Below are positions 1-7,943 of a stretch of 14,906 nt of DNA, one piece after another. Under the pieces are notes generated by a model that was not told where the DNA came from, did not search any database, and worked only from the letters and a program-made list of their open reading frames with translations. The translations under genes were made by a program, and so were the position numbers. Source of the DNA: Nitrospirota bacterium. GTDB taxonomy: Bacteria > Nitrospirota > Nitrospiria > Nitrospirales > UBA8639. The stretch lies in NCBI GenBank assembly GCA_029865515.1, contig JAOUGQ010000051.1:1-14906 (forward strand). The letters run 5' to 3'. Numbering within the stretch: the first letter of the stretch is position 1; every line of letters begins with the position of its first letter.

Positions 1-396
1 AAAAAGTCCGGATATGCGGAATGTATTCTCCTTGATCCTGATGGATATGTGGCCGAGGGGACAGGAGAAAACGTGTTTATTGTCAGTAAGGGGGTCTTAA
101 AAACGACACCCTTGACCTCTATTCTGGACGGCATTACCCGGAATTCGATTCTTGAATTGGCCAGAGCCAAAAATATTCGGGTGGTGGAGGAACGGTTTAC
201 CCGGGATGCCATGTACGTGGCGGACGAAATATTTCTGACAGGGACTGCTGCGGAAGTCACGCCGGTTCGCGAACTGGACGATCGAAAGATCGGAGAAGGT
301 AAGCCAGGCCCTCTGACCCAATCCCTTCAAGGTGATTTCTTTAGGATCGTTCGCGGTGAAGATCCTGCCTATGCCAATTGGCTTACCCCTATTTAG
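1..396 (+). CDS. ilvE: Branched-chain amino acid aminotransferase, C-terminal part (5' truncated by window edge)
   Basis: This PLP-dependent fold-type IV aminotransferase interconverts leucine, isoleucine and valine with their 2-oxo acids, using glutamate/2-oxoglutarate, in the cytoplasm. The frame is open from base 1 and ends in TAG at 394-396, giving the last 131 residues of a protein that is usually about 300 long. Visible family signatures are AECILLDPDGYVAEGTGENV, the stretch around LTSILDGITRNSI, then DEIFLTGTAAEVTPVREL and a C-terminal IVRGEDPAYANWLTP tail. The TGTAAEVTP loop contributes to phosphate and substrate binding in the family. The PLP-binding lysine lies upstream of the window and cannot be checked. 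The gene converges on secG across a 99 bp gap. A D-amino acid aminotransferase or aminodeoxychorismate lyase would be the alternative, but the C-terminal tail favours IlvE. Confidence 0.93.
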   Translation, partial: KKSGYAECILLDPDGYVAEGTGENVFIVSKGVLKTTPLTSILDGITRNSILELARAKNIRVVEERFTRDAMYVADEIFLTGTAAEVTPVRELDDRKIGEGKPGPLTQSLQGDFFRIVRGEDPAYANWLTPI

Positions 397-417
397 CCTT
401 TCGCGCTTCTTTCGGGA

Positions 418-435
418 GCACCAGCGATCCGGTGC
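418..435. other. Small inverted repeat between convergent ilvE and secG
   Basis: GCACC and GGTGC arms (5 bp) surround an 8-base loop in the 99 bp gap where ilvE and secG converge. The perfect 10-base palindrome CTCAGCTGAG at 476-485 lies in the same gap. Neither is followed by a T tract on either strand, so a factor-independent terminator is not convincingly present. They may still act as transcript-end hairpins. This is a weak call. Confidence 0.25.
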
Positions 436-495
436 CTTCTTGTGCATGAAAAACTCTCTCGAATATTTGCGGAGACTCAGCTGAGGCGGAATAGA

Positions 496-885
496 TTAAG
501 GGGCATTCGGAGCTGGAGTCGGAGTAGCCTCTGAAGTTGCTTCCGGGCTTTTGGTTTCAGTGGTCTCAGCTGACGAAGTCGTTTCAGGAGCCGTTGTCGT
601 AGGAGAAGATTCATGATGAGAAGTTGGGTGAAGATCAATCACTGCCGAGGATGTATTGGCCTGTTTGGAAAGAAGGGCTAAGCTGAGAGACGTCAGCATG
701 AACACGATAGCGGCTCCCACGGTGACTTTGCTCAGAAACGTTCCCGGGCCGCGGCTTCCAAACACCGTTTGGGAAGATCCTCCAAAGGATGCACCAATTT
801 CGGCGCCTTTTCCCGCTTGGAGCAGGATGGCGGCAATCATGAGAAAACAGACAATTAAATGAAGAATCACAGTTAGGGTATACAT
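496..885 (-). CDS. secG: Preprotein translocase subunit SecG
   Basis: SecG is the small, non-essential membrane subunit of the SecYEG channel that assists protein export. The 129-residue product has two hydrophobic segments, about residues 3-22 and 53-73. Between them is the typical cytoplasmic loop with LLQAGKGAEIGASFGGSSQTVFGSRG, quoted here in two parts: LLQAGKGAE (22-30) and SFGGSSQTVFGSRG (33-46), the most conserved part of the family. After the second helix comes a tail of about 55 residues rich in Thr, Ser, Glu, Pro and Ala, longer than in most SecG proteins and probably disordered. The gene is last in the gap-pgk-tpiA-secG run, 31 bp after tpiA. No good Shine-Dalgarno sequence sits close to the ATG, so translation may depend on coupling. 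The tpiA-secG neighbourhood is common in bacteria. Confidence 0.92.
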   Translation of the reverse strand: MYTLTVILHLIVCFLMIAAILLQAGKGAEIGASFGGSSQTVFGSRGPGTFLSKVTVGAAIVFMLTSLSLALLSKQANTSSAVIDLHPTSHHESSPTTTAPETTSSAETTETKSPEATSEATPTPAPNAP

Positions 886-916
886 AATGTGTATCTGTTG
901 ATCGGGTCGTTCCTGG

Positions 917-1675
917 TTAATCTGAAGTAGCCAACTGAGCTATCTTAACAAAGGATTCTGAATTCAAACAAGCTTTTCCCACCAATGCCCCGTTAATTTG
1001 TGGGGATTGAAATAACATTTGGGCGTTGTCAGGGGTCACGCTCCCGCCGTAAATGATTCGTGTCTGATCGGGATTAACTCCCCATTGCTTACCGAGCAAA
1101 AACCGTATGTGTGCATGAACTTCTGCAGCCTGGTCGACGGTGGCTGCCTGGCCGGTTCCAATCGCCCAAACGGGTTCGTAGGCAATGGTGATATGTGCGA
1201 GATCTTTCGATTCGAGACCATCCAGACCGGTTAGTAACTGATGCTGAATGACTGACTGCGTCTGGTTGGCCTGGCGTTCTTCTAGACGTTCACCGACACA
1301 GACAATCGGCAGGAGGGAATGGCGGAGAGCCGCGTGGATTTTTGCATGAATGTCCTGGTCTGTTTCCCCGAAGATATGCCGTCGTTCCGAATGACCGATA
1401 ATAACATACTGACAGCCGGCTTCCCGTAACATGGGGGGCGAAATTTCGCCGGTAAAGGCGCCTTCGTCTTTGGCGCAGACATTTTGAGCGGCCAATTTGA
1501 TGGATGTGGAGCCAAGAAGGCCCGAGACGGCCTGCAGCGCCACGAAGGGGGGAGCCACTGCAAGTTCCACGGATGTCTGTGGGTGATAAATCTTGAGGAT
1601 AGCCTGAATCAAGGACTCGGCCTGGGAAATGGTCTTGTGCATTTTCCAGTTGCCGACAATGAACCGACGTACCAT
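917..1675 (-). CDS. tpiA: Triosephosphate isomerase
   Basis: It interconverts dihydroxyacetone phosphate and glyceraldehyde 3-phosphate in glycolysis and gluconeogenesis, as a cytoplasmic TIM barrel. The product has 252 residues, a normal length. Catalytic residues are all present: N9 and K11 in GNWKMHK, H95 in IIGHSERR, and E167 in AYEPVWAIGTG. The phosphate-gripping YGGSV lies at 209-213 and GALVGKACL near the C-terminus. One small deviation is Lys in the last motif where Gly is commoner. A GAGG Shine-Dalgarno sequence lies 5 bases before the ATG. The gene starts 41 bp downstream of pgk and is followed by secG, consistent with one transcript. Confidence 0.97.
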   Translation of the reverse strand: MVRRFIVGNWKMHKTISQAESLIQAILKIYHPQTSVELAVAPPFVALQAVSGLLGSTSIKLAAQNVCAKDEGAFTGEISPPMLREAGCQYVIIGHSERRHIFGETDQDIHAKIHAALRHSLLPIVCVGERLEERQANQTQSVIQHQLLTGLDGLESKDLAHITIAYEPVWAIGTGQAATVDQAAEVHAHIRFLLGKQWGVNPDQTRIIYGGSVTPDNAQMLFQSPQINGALVGKACLNSESFVKIAQLATSD

Positions 1676-1716
1676 GAGAGCCTCGGAACTTTTGGAAGTG
1701 AAAAGGACTGGTTGGA

Positions 1717-2916
1717 TCAGAGGCGATCGGGTAAGGCCGCGAGCCCTGGCATGTGCTTGCCTTCCAGCAGCTGGAGCGCGGCACCGCCACCCGTGGAAAT
1801 GAAGGACATACTTTCCGATTCCCCTGCACGATACACCGCTAGGGCCGTATCTCCTCCTCCCACAATCGTTTTTGCATAGGCATTGGCCACAGCATGGGCC
1901 ATGGAATATGTCCCGCGTGAAAAGGCATCACGTTCAAAGACCCCCATGGGGCCATTCCATAAAATGGTTTTGGCGTTTTGAACGGCTTCACTAAACAGAC
2001 GCACTGATGCGGGCCCGATATCCATCCCATACCAGCCAACAGGAATTTCCTGAACCGGGACAATTTTTGTTTCGGCCTCAGGATCTAAACTGGCTGCCAC
2101 GACACAATCCACCGGAAGATAAAATTTGATTTTTTGAGCCATGGCTTGCTCGTGGATTCGTTTTGCAAAATCCAGCATGTCGTTTTCGACCAGAGATTGG
2201 CCGATCTCTAAGCCCATCGCCTTAATGAAGGTAAAGGCCATGCCTCCACCAATGATGACCTTATCGACGACTTTGCCAAGATTTTCAATGACCCCGATTT
2301 TCCCTGAAACCTTGCCCCCTCCCAAGATAGCCACAAAGGGTCTGACAGGATTCTCCACGGTACCTTCCAAGGCTTCGACTTCCCGTTTCATAAGAAATCC
2401 TGCTGCCGAGACTTTCACATATTTGGTGATGCCAACAGTGGACGCGTGAGACCGGTGGGCGGTTCCAAACGCATCGTTGATGTAAACATCCGCCAAGGAG
2501 GCCAATTGAGCGGAGAACTGGTCGTCGTTTTTTTCTTCTTCCGAATGAAAACGCAAATTTTCCAATAACACGACATCGCCGGGTTGGGCTTTGTTGACTA
2601 CGGCTTCGACCGTTGGCCCGATGCAGTCTCCAACAAATTCCACCGGTTTATTCAACAACCGCTGGAGTCGCTTGGCGACGGGGGCCAGGCTGAGTGTCTG
2701 ATTGAATGTCCCTTTCGGGCGTCCCAGGTGGGAACAAAGGATGACGATGGCGTTTTCGTCGACGGCGCGATTGATGGTGGGAAGGGCGGCCCGAATCCTG
2801 GAATCGTCAGTGATTTGGCCGGCATCATCGAGCGGAACGTTGAAATCCACGCGGATGAGCACTCGTTTGTGGCGGAGGTCAACCTCATCAATGGTTTGTT
2901 TTTTGAGATGCCTCAT
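1717..2916 (-). CDS. pgk: Phosphoglycerate kinase
   Basis: It transfers phosphate between 1,3-bisphosphoglycerate and ADP to give 3-phosphoglycerate and ATP, and acts in the cytoplasm. The 399-residue product has the usual length and the two-domain layout. N-terminal substrate-binding motifs are RVDFNVPLD (22-30), SHLGRPKG (62-69), LLENLRFHSEEE and NDAFGTAHRSHAS (147-159). The hinge and nucleotide domain show ILGGGKVSGKIGVI (197-210), NGPMGVFE (321-328), VGGGDTALAV (352-361) and FISTGGGAALQLLEGK (372-387). All the key basic and glycine-rich elements are intact. AGAGGA lies 4 bases before the ATG and fixes this start. It is the second gene of the gap-pgk-tpiA-secG operon, 73 bp after gap. Confidence 0.98.
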   Translation of the reverse strand: MRHLKKQTIDEVDLRHKRVLIRVDFNVPLDDAGQITDDSRIRAALPTINRAVDENAIVILCSHLGRPKGTFNQTLSLAPVAKRLQRLLNKPVEFVGDCIGPTVEAVVNKAQPGDVVLLENLRFHSEEEKNDDQFSAQLASLADVYINDAFGTAHRSHASTVGITKYVKVSAAGFLMKREVEALEGTVENPVRPFVAILGGGKVSGKIGVIENLGKVVDKVIIGGGMAFTFIKAMGLEIGQSLVENDMLDFAKRIHEQAMAQKIKFYLPVDCVVAASLDPEAETKIVPVQEIPVGWYGMDIGPASVRLFSEAVQNAKTILWNGPMGVFERDAFSRGTYSMAHAVANAYAKTIVGGGDTALAVYRAGESESMSFISTGGGAALQLLEGKHMPGLAALPDRL

Positions 2917-2989
2917 GTCTTCCTCTGTCTTCCGAGATCGATGGCCGTCTGCCGGGGTAAAGCCGGATAATCCTCCGGTGATGATGTGG

Positions 2990-3994
2990 TTAACGGTGTT
3001 GAGCGAGAACCTTGATCAGATCTCGCAACCGGCACGAATACCCCCATTCATTGTCATACCAGGCAAATACCTTGACGAGCCGTTTATCCATGACTGAGGT
3101 GAGCGGGCCGTCCACGGTGGCCGAATATGAACATCCATTGAAATCACATGAAACGTTGGGGGCGTCAGAGACCTGCAAGTACCCCTTTAGGGAACTCTGA
3201 GCGGCTTGTTGAAAGGCCGCGTTGACGGTCGCGGCATCACAATCGCGTTCGACTTCAACTGAAAGGTCAATGAGCGACACATTGGGGGTCGGTACTCGAA
3301 TGGCCATGCCATCTATTTTCCCTTTCAGTTCAGGGATGACCAGGTACAGAGCTTTGGCTGCCCCGGTAGACGTGGGAATCATGGATAAGTTGGCCGCTCG
3401 GGCGCGTCGTAAATCCTTATGAGGCAAATCCAGCAGTTGTTGATCGTTGGTATAAGAATGGATGGTGGTCATATACCCGTGCCGGATCCCGAATTCTTGT
3501 AAAAGGACCTTCGCAACGGGAGCGAGGCAATTCGTGGTGCAGGAAGCGTTGGAAATGATGGCGTGTTGTTGAGGATTATAGGTGGATTCGTTTACCCCTA
3601 ACACGATCGTGATATCCGGATCTTTAGCGGGAGCTGAAATGATCACGCGTGAAGCACCGGCAGTCAGATGCTGGCTTGCGCCCTGACGGTCGGTGAATCG
3701 TCCTGTGGATTCAATGACAAAATCAATCTGGTTGTTTTTCCAGGGCAAGGCCTTTGGGTCTTTAATCGCCAGAATCTGAATTTGTTTCCCATTGACCGTG
3801 AGAGAGTCTGGTCCATATTGGACATCGGCTTGAAATTTTCCGTGGATCGAGTCATAGGTCAGAAGGTGGGCCAGAGTTTTGGAATCAGTCAGGTCATTGA
3901 TGGCCACAATCTCAATGGCAGGATCATTGAAGCAGGTCCGGAAGAAATTCCGGCCGATACGTCCGAATCCATTAATGGCAACTCGCATGGTCAT
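2990..3994 (-). CDS. gap: Type I glyceraldehyde-3-phosphate dehydrogenase
   Basis: It oxidises and phosphorylates glyceraldehyde 3-phosphate to 1,3-bisphosphoglycerate, or runs the reverse in gluconeogenesis. The product has 334 residues. The Rossmann motif INGFGRIGR is at 7-15 and Asp34 in AINDLTD suggests NAD rather than NADP preference. The catalytic Cys152 sits in SNASCTTNCLAPVAK with His179 in TTIHSYTNDQ. The C-terminal VKVFAWYDNEWGYS motif (308-320) is canonical. The loop CSYSATVDGPLTSVMDK (288-304) differs somewhat from the more common form. An AGG core lies 11 bases before the ATG. A second ATG two codons in is also possible (giving MRVAING). This is the first gene of its operon, with a strong promoter directly upstream. 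Confidence 0.97.
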   Translation of the reverse strand: MTMRVAINGFGRIGRNFFRTCFNDPAIEIVAINDLTDSKTLAHLLTYDSIHGKFQADVQYGPDSLTVNGKQIQILAIKDPKALPWKNNQIDFVIESTGRFTDRQGASQHLTAGASRVIISAPAKDPDITIVLGVNESTYNPQQHAIISNASCTTNCLAPVAKVLLQEFGIRHGYMTTIHSYTNDQQLLDLPHKDLRRARAANLSMIPTSTGAAKALYLVIPELKGKIDGMAIRVPTPNVSLIDLSVEVERDCDAATVNAAFQQAAQSSLKGYLQVSDAPNVSCDFNGCSYSATVDGPLTSVMDKRLVKVFAWYDNEWGYSCRLRDLIKVLAQHR

Positions 3995-4036
3995 AAGTTT
4001 TATTACCTAAGTGAATAACGATCTAAAAGAATTTTG

Positions 4037-4065
4037 ATAGTAGCGGGGAGGGTACTTTCTGTCAA
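4037..4065 (-). promoter_or_regulatory. Sigma70-type promoter for the gap-pgk-tpiA-secG operon
   Basis: Read on the minus strand, a perfect -35 box TTGACA (4060-4065) is followed by exactly 17 bases and the -10 box TACTAT (4037-4042, 5 of 6 consensus). Transcription should begin near 4030, giving a leader of about 35 bases before the gap ATG at 3994. It lies in the 136 bp gap after trpS, so the glycolytic operon has its own promoter. This is the best promoter match in the window. Confidence 0.78.
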
Positions 4066-4115
4066 GAAATCTTTATGCATAGAAATGGGGAAAACCCGAC
4101 TGTGCCTTGCTCGGA

Positions 4116-4132
4116 AAGGAACGTGATTCCTT
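4116..4132 (-). terminator. Weak hairpin at the trpS stop codon
   Basis: AAGGAA and TTCCTT form a 6 bp stem around a 5-base loop, overlapping the last bases of the trpS stop codon. On the minus strand the stem runs into a short pyrimidine stretch without a true T tract. It could attenuate read-through from trpS into gap, but its stability would be low. Confidence 0.25.
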
Positions 4133-5114
4133 AAAGAATTTTCATGGCGTCTTTGACTTCTTTCATGGTTTTTGATGCCAGACTTGAGGCTCGTTGTCGC
4201 CCGGATTCCACGATCTCTTGGGTCTGACCGGGATGAGCGGTTAAGGCTGCACGTCTTTCCCACATAGGAGACAGTCGTTCAACCATGGCATCGGCTACCT
4301 GGCGTTTGCAATCGATGCAGCCGATGGCGGCGGTTCGACAATCGGTATCCACCTGTTGGATAACATTCTCGGAAGAAAAAATTTTGTGGAAGTCGTACAC
4401 GGGACACACATCCGGGTTACCTTTGTCCGTGCGTCGAATCCGGGCCGGGTCAGTCACCATCGTTTTGAGTTTTTGGCGAACCTCAGTCTCGGTATCCGAT
4501 AAATTGATGGTATTCCCATAGCTTTTACTCATTTTACGGCCGTCAGTTCCCAGCACTTTTGGAAATTGCGTTAAATGTTCTTTGGGCTCGGGAAATACGG
4601 TTGTATACAGACTATTAAAGCGACGAGCTAATTCCCGAGTGAGTTCCAGATGAGGCAGTTGATCTTTCCCCACGGGCACAAAATCAGGTTTGTAGAGCAA
4701 AATGTCGGCGGATTGGAGGACCGGATATCCCAAAAACCCATAAGTGGATAAGTCCCGTTCCCGAATTTCTTCCTGCTTTTCTTTATACGTGGGATTTCGT
4801 TCCAACCAGGGAATAGGAATGATCATGGACAGTAATAAATGAAGAACCGCATGCTCCGGCACACTGGATTGAATAAACACGGTTGCCCGGTTTGGGTCGA
4901 TTCCGGCTGCAAGCCAATCAATCAGCAATTCCTGCGTGAATGCCTTGAGGCGGCCGGTGTCGGCGTAATTGGTTGAGAGAGCATGCCAATCGGCCACGAA
5001 GAAAAAACACTCATGCTGCGTTTGAAGGGCTTTCCAATTTTCTACCGCTCCGAGGAGATTGCCTAAATGCATGAGCCCGCTGGGCTGCATGCCGCTGAGT
5101 ACGCGTGTGGTCAT
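4131..5114 (-). CDS. trpS: Tryptophanyl-tRNA synthetase with four-Cys Fe-S motif
   Basis: It charges tRNA-Trp with tryptophan using ATP in the cytoplasm, as a class Ic synthetase. The 327-residue product has the HIGH-type signature as PSGLMHLGN (11-19) and the second ATP motif GRKMSKSYGN (192-201). Its C-terminal helical part holds Cys237, Cys259, Cys266 and Cys269, spaced C-x21-C-x6-C-x2-C. This closely matches the C-x22-C-x6-C-x2-C pattern that binds a [4Fe-4S] cluster beside the anticodon-binding region of Thermotoga maritima TrpRS (recalled knowledge). Cluster binding here is inferred. The gene lies 21 bp after the M50 protease gene and ends before the gap promoter. Only a weak GGA sits upstream of the start, 12 bases away. 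Confidence 0.96.
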   Translation of the reverse strand: MTTRVLSGMQPSGLMHLGNLLGAVENWKALQTQHECFFFVADWHALSTNYADTGRLKAFTQELLIDWLAAGIDPNRATVFIQSSVPEHAVLHLLLSMIIPIPWLERNPTYKEKQEEIRERDLSTYGFLGYPVLQSADILLYKPDFVPVGKDQLPHLELTRELARRFNSLYTTVFPEPKEHLTQFPKVLGTDGRKMSKSYGNTINLSDTETEVRQKLKTMVTDPARIRRTDKGNPDVCPVYDFHKIFSSENVIQQVDTDCRTAAIGCIDCKRQVADAMVERLSPMWERRAALTAHPGQTQEIVESGRQRASSLASKTMKEVKDAMKIL

Positions 5115-5135
5115 AGGTAATAGTTCCGGTCGTGT

Positions 5136-5858
5136 TTAGGTGACGAATGCTGGTAAAAACGCTTTTTGAAATATCTGAAACACGATCCCGATAAAGCTAC
5201 TCACAATGGGGATCCGAGAATTCAGCATCAGGAGTCCAACAATGATAAACATGCCATAGGGCTCCAACCGACTCAAGGCAGCCGCGGATTTGGCCGGGAG
5301 AAGACTTCTGAGAACCCGGCTTCCATCCAAGGGAGGAACCGGCAAAAGATTGAACGAAAATAACACGATATTAATAATCATGGAAGATAGGGCCATGGCT
5401 GTAAGGGGAACCAATATCATTCCGAGAAGATCCCGGCGCGGTTCCACGCCTGGTTGAGGGGGCCAATGGGCTTGGAGGGTTGGATCGAGGTAGAGGAACA
5501 GGCTAAGCAACAGACTGCTGACAATGGCCAGGAATAAATTCATGAGTGGTCCCGCTGCCGCCACAAAAGCCATGTCTCGCCTGGGGTTGTGGAGTTGTGC
5601 CGGATTGACTGGAACGGGTTTGGCCCAGCCGAACACAAACCCTCCTGGTATCAGGGACAAGAAGAGCGGGACAATGATGCTTCCATACAGGTCGATGTGC
5701 GGCAGAGGGTTGATGGTGAGTCTCCCCAGATTTTTGGCCGTCTGGTCTCCAAAAAAATTCGCGACCCAGCCGTGGGCGCATTCGTGTAACACCACTGCGG
5801 CCATGAGTGGAACCAGCATGAAAGACAGGCTGTAGAGAAAAGAGGAGATAGAATCCAT
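5136..5858 (-). CDS. M50-family (site-2-type) membrane metalloprotease
   Basis: This is an intramembrane zinc protease of the M50 family, the compact subgroup without PDZ domain. Substrates are unknown. In 240 residues it has several hydrophobic helices. The first carries the zinc motif HECAHG (His25, Glu26, His29). A late helix carries FNLLPVPPLDGSRVL (169-183), where Asp178 is the third zinc ligand. NPLPHIDLYGSIIVP (50-64) and FGWAKPVPVNP (76-86) are also typical of the family. It begins 5 bp after the stop codon of the TPR/binding-protein gene with no clear Shine-Dalgarno sequence, so it is probably translationally coupled, and trpS follows. Proximity to an exported envelope protein is suggestive but does not identify a substrate. 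Confidence 0.92.
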   Translation of the reverse strand: MDSISSFLYSLSFMLVPLMAAVVLHECAHGWVANFFGDQTAKNLGRLTINPLPHIDLYGSIIVPLFLSLIPGGFVFGWAKPVPVNPAQLHNPRRDMAFVAAAGPLMNLFLAIVSSLLLSLFLYLDPTLQAHWPPQPGVEPRRDLLGMILVPLTAMALSSMIINIVLFSFNLLPVPPLDGSRVLRSLLPAKSAAALSRLEPYGMFIIVGLLMLNSRIPIVSSFIGIVFQIFQKAFLPAFVT

Positions 5859-5863
5859 GGCGC

Positions 5864-7807
5864 TTAGTTCAGTTGGGTAAAGGTCTTCTCGTGGATTTGG
5901 AGGAGGTAGAGCCTTCGGTTTAAAATTCCTGATGAGCTAAATGAGGCAAAACCACTCAACGCCGGCAAGTCAGAGCGTCGCACAAGTTGGTCCCAGACAT
6001 TCTGTCCGGATTGGGCACCTTGGCGGATGGTTTCCATGACCATGGTTGCCGCATCATAGGCTTGGAAGGCAAAAAGGGATGGCTCCTTGTGAAACTGGCT
6101 GCGATATCGCCCTACAAACATTTGAATGTTGGGGTCAGGGCTGTTGGGGAAAAACCCATCAACAAACACGCTACCGTCCAGATCGCGCTTGGCCCATCGA
6201 AACAACTCAGGATTATGCCAACTATTGCCGCCTAAGATCGGAACATTCATGTCATAAAAGGCCAATTGTGCGGCAATCAGGGCCAAGTGCACGGGCTGTC
6301 CGGGGACGAACACGGCATCAAACCCGGGTGTATAGACCGTTCGTTCTTCTCCGGTCCGGGTTTTTTCCTTTTTGGTTGTGCCGTATTGAGCCAGATCTTT
6401 CTCCTTCAGGCGACGTAGTTGTTCCCCAATATCGGTTTGGTCTTCGGAATAGCTCTCCGAGGCGATAATTTCCCCGCCGGAGTGCAACACTTCTTTGGCG
6501 AACATATCACCCAATTCACGTCCATAGGCTGTTTGTGGATAAATAATACAAAAACGATGGTATCCGAGCTGCAAGACGGCATATTCCACCAGGCGTTTAG
6601 CTTGAACGGAAGAGGTCATGGCTGTGCTAAACCAAAAGGATCCAAACTGTCGCACGTTCAAGAGAGTGGATGAAGGGGTGATAAACGGTGTGGCATATTG
6701 GTCGGGGAGTCGACCGAGTCCCTGTATTTCCCGGGACAACAAGGGTCCGACTACGGCAAGTGGTTGAAATTCATCAAGCAATTGTTGCATCTCCACCCGT
6801 AGCGGAGCTATCAGTGTCGCGGTGTCTTTCACCACCAGCCCGATGGAAGTCAGTCCCCATTGTTCTTTGGCGATATCAAGGGCGAGTCGAATGCCGTTTA
6901 ACGAATCCGTGCCATAGGTTTTCATCGGACCTGAAAAGGGAAGGGCGGCTGCCAAAATATGCGGATGGGCCTTGATTTTGCTGATAAATGATTGCAGGAG
7001 GGCCATGGCGGTTTGGGCATAGGGGTGGTTAGGAAAGCGTTTAAGAAATCCCCGGATATCCCGTTCAGCCAGGACTTCATCCCCGTGGGCGGTATGCAGC
7101 TCAATCAGCCGGATAGTCGCGATGTCTCCCGGATATCGGGAGGCATAATTTTCTACCAGTTCCTGGAGGGCGGATTCATCCAACTGCTGCAAAATAAGGG
7201 ATTGAGTCAAGCGTTCTAATTCGAGTCGGTCCGTTTGATCGGCCAGACTTATTTCATTCAATGTGGCTTTGACAGCACCAAGCGGGTTCTTATTGTCCAA
7301 TTCGGCTTGACGGATCAGTTGGAGGATTGACCGGCGTAGTTCCAGCTCGGTGGAGTAATCCAGGGCCTGGTACAATTGAGAAAGCGCATGCTCATAGTCC
7401 TGTATTTCGAGATAGAGTTGGGCCATCAAGACTCGAGCCGCGTTGGTCGAAGTTGAAAAGGGAAATTCTTCCAGAAGCTGTTTCAGAACCGTGAGGGCAT
7501 CGGTGGCCTGGTTATCTTGTTTAAGCGCCGTTGCCTGCAGAAGATAGGCTTCTTGAAGGATTTCCGGAGGAGGAAATGAATCAATAAGTCCCTCTAGCGT
7601 TTTGATGGCGTCTGCAGGTTTCCCTGCTTCCAGCTCCGATCTCGCCCGGTCAAGAAGAGGAGAGGTCGCGGGCTGTTGGGCGAACACCAATTCGGGCCAC
7701 ACCACTAGGGAAACCCATAACCCCTGGGCCAACAAAGATCCCAAGCTACCAAGTGCGAGCCACAGAACAGCTCGCCGCAATGTGTTAATGAGTGAGACAG
7801 TCGTCAA
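5864..7807 (-). CDS. Exported TPR plus type 1 periplasmic-binding-fold protein (LpoA/LppC-like)
   Basis: This 647-residue protein probably acts in the periplasm. A long signal region (about 1-43) ends in ELVFA before QQPATS, suggesting signal peptidase I cleavage; no lipobox cysteine is seen. Residues 50-280 are helical TPR-like repeats (ARSELEAGKPADAIKTLEGL is one). From about 282 a type 1 periplasmic-binding fold begins, with AAALPFSGPMKTYGTDSLNG, AVVGPLLSREIQGL, TPFITPSSTL, IIYPQTAYGRELGDMF and FDAVFVPGQP. This order resembles LpoA/LppC, activators of penicillin-binding proteins, more than LivK transporters, and no permease genes adjoin it. The start is a TTG at 7805-7807, preceded 11 bases earlier by an AGG core as for gap; no ATG or GTG start is close upstream. 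It heads the unit with the M50 protease and trpS. The exact role is unproven. Confidence 0.85.
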   Translation of the reverse strand: MTTVSLINTLRRAVLWLALGSLGSLLAQGLWVSLVVWPELVFAQQPATSPLLDRARSELEAGKPADAIKTLEGLIDSFPPPEILQEAYLLQATALKQDNQATDALTVLKQLLEEFPFSTSTNAARVLMAQLYLEIQDYEHALSQLYQALDYSTELELRRSILQLIRQAELDNKNPLGAVKATLNEISLADQTDRLELERLTQSLILQQLDESALQELVENYASRYPGDIATIRLIELHTAHGDEVLAERDIRGFLKRFPNHPYAQTAMALLQSFISKIKAHPHILAAALPFSGPMKTYGTDSLNGIRLALDIAKEQWGLTSIGLVVKDTATLIAPLRVEMQQLLDEFQPLAVVGPLLSREIQGLGRLPDQYATPFITPSSTLLNVRQFGSFWFSTAMTSSVQAKRLVEYAVLQLGYHRFCIIYPQTAYGRELGDMFAKEVLHSGGEIIASESYSEDQTDIGEQLRRLKEKDLAQYGTTKKEKTRTGEERTVYTPGFDAVFVPGQPVHLALIAAQLAFYDMNVPILGGNSWHNPELFRWAKRDLDGSVFVDGFFPNSPDPNIQMFVGRYRSQFHKEPSLFAFQAYDAATMVMETIRQGAQSGQNVWDQLVRRSDLPALSGFASFSSSGILNRRLYLLQIHEKTFTQLN

Positions 7808-7934
7808 AGGGAAATTACCTAAACCTGTTGGGTGTGGAAGGAAATGACCGTATGAAGACAGGTGTACAAAATAATGAACGAGCAGGTGGATAAATCGATA
7901 GCAGATAACGATGACTACGAGTATTTTCTTGTTT

Positions 7935-7943
7935 AGTATATCA
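7935..7943 (-). promoter_or_regulatory. Candidate extended -10 promoter for the TPR/binding-protein gene
   Basis: On the minus strand TGATATACT fits an extended -10 (TGn followed by TATACT, 5 of 6 consensus). No convincing -35 box lies at the right distance, as is allowed for extended -10 promoters. Transcription would start near 7928, leaving a leader of about 120 bases before the TTG start. It lies in the 197 bp divergent gap shared with xerD. Confidence 0.35.

Noticed and set aside
1290..1829. Minus-strand frame of 179 codons overlapping tpiA and pgk
   Set aside because: It is a frame-shifted shadow of tpiA and the pgk end; both real proteins are complete.
5864..7807. Branched-chain amino acid ABC transporter binding protein (LivK/LivJ)
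   Set aside because: The binding fold is present, but the TPR domain precedes it and no permease or ATPase genes are adjacent, so an LpoA-like role is favoured.
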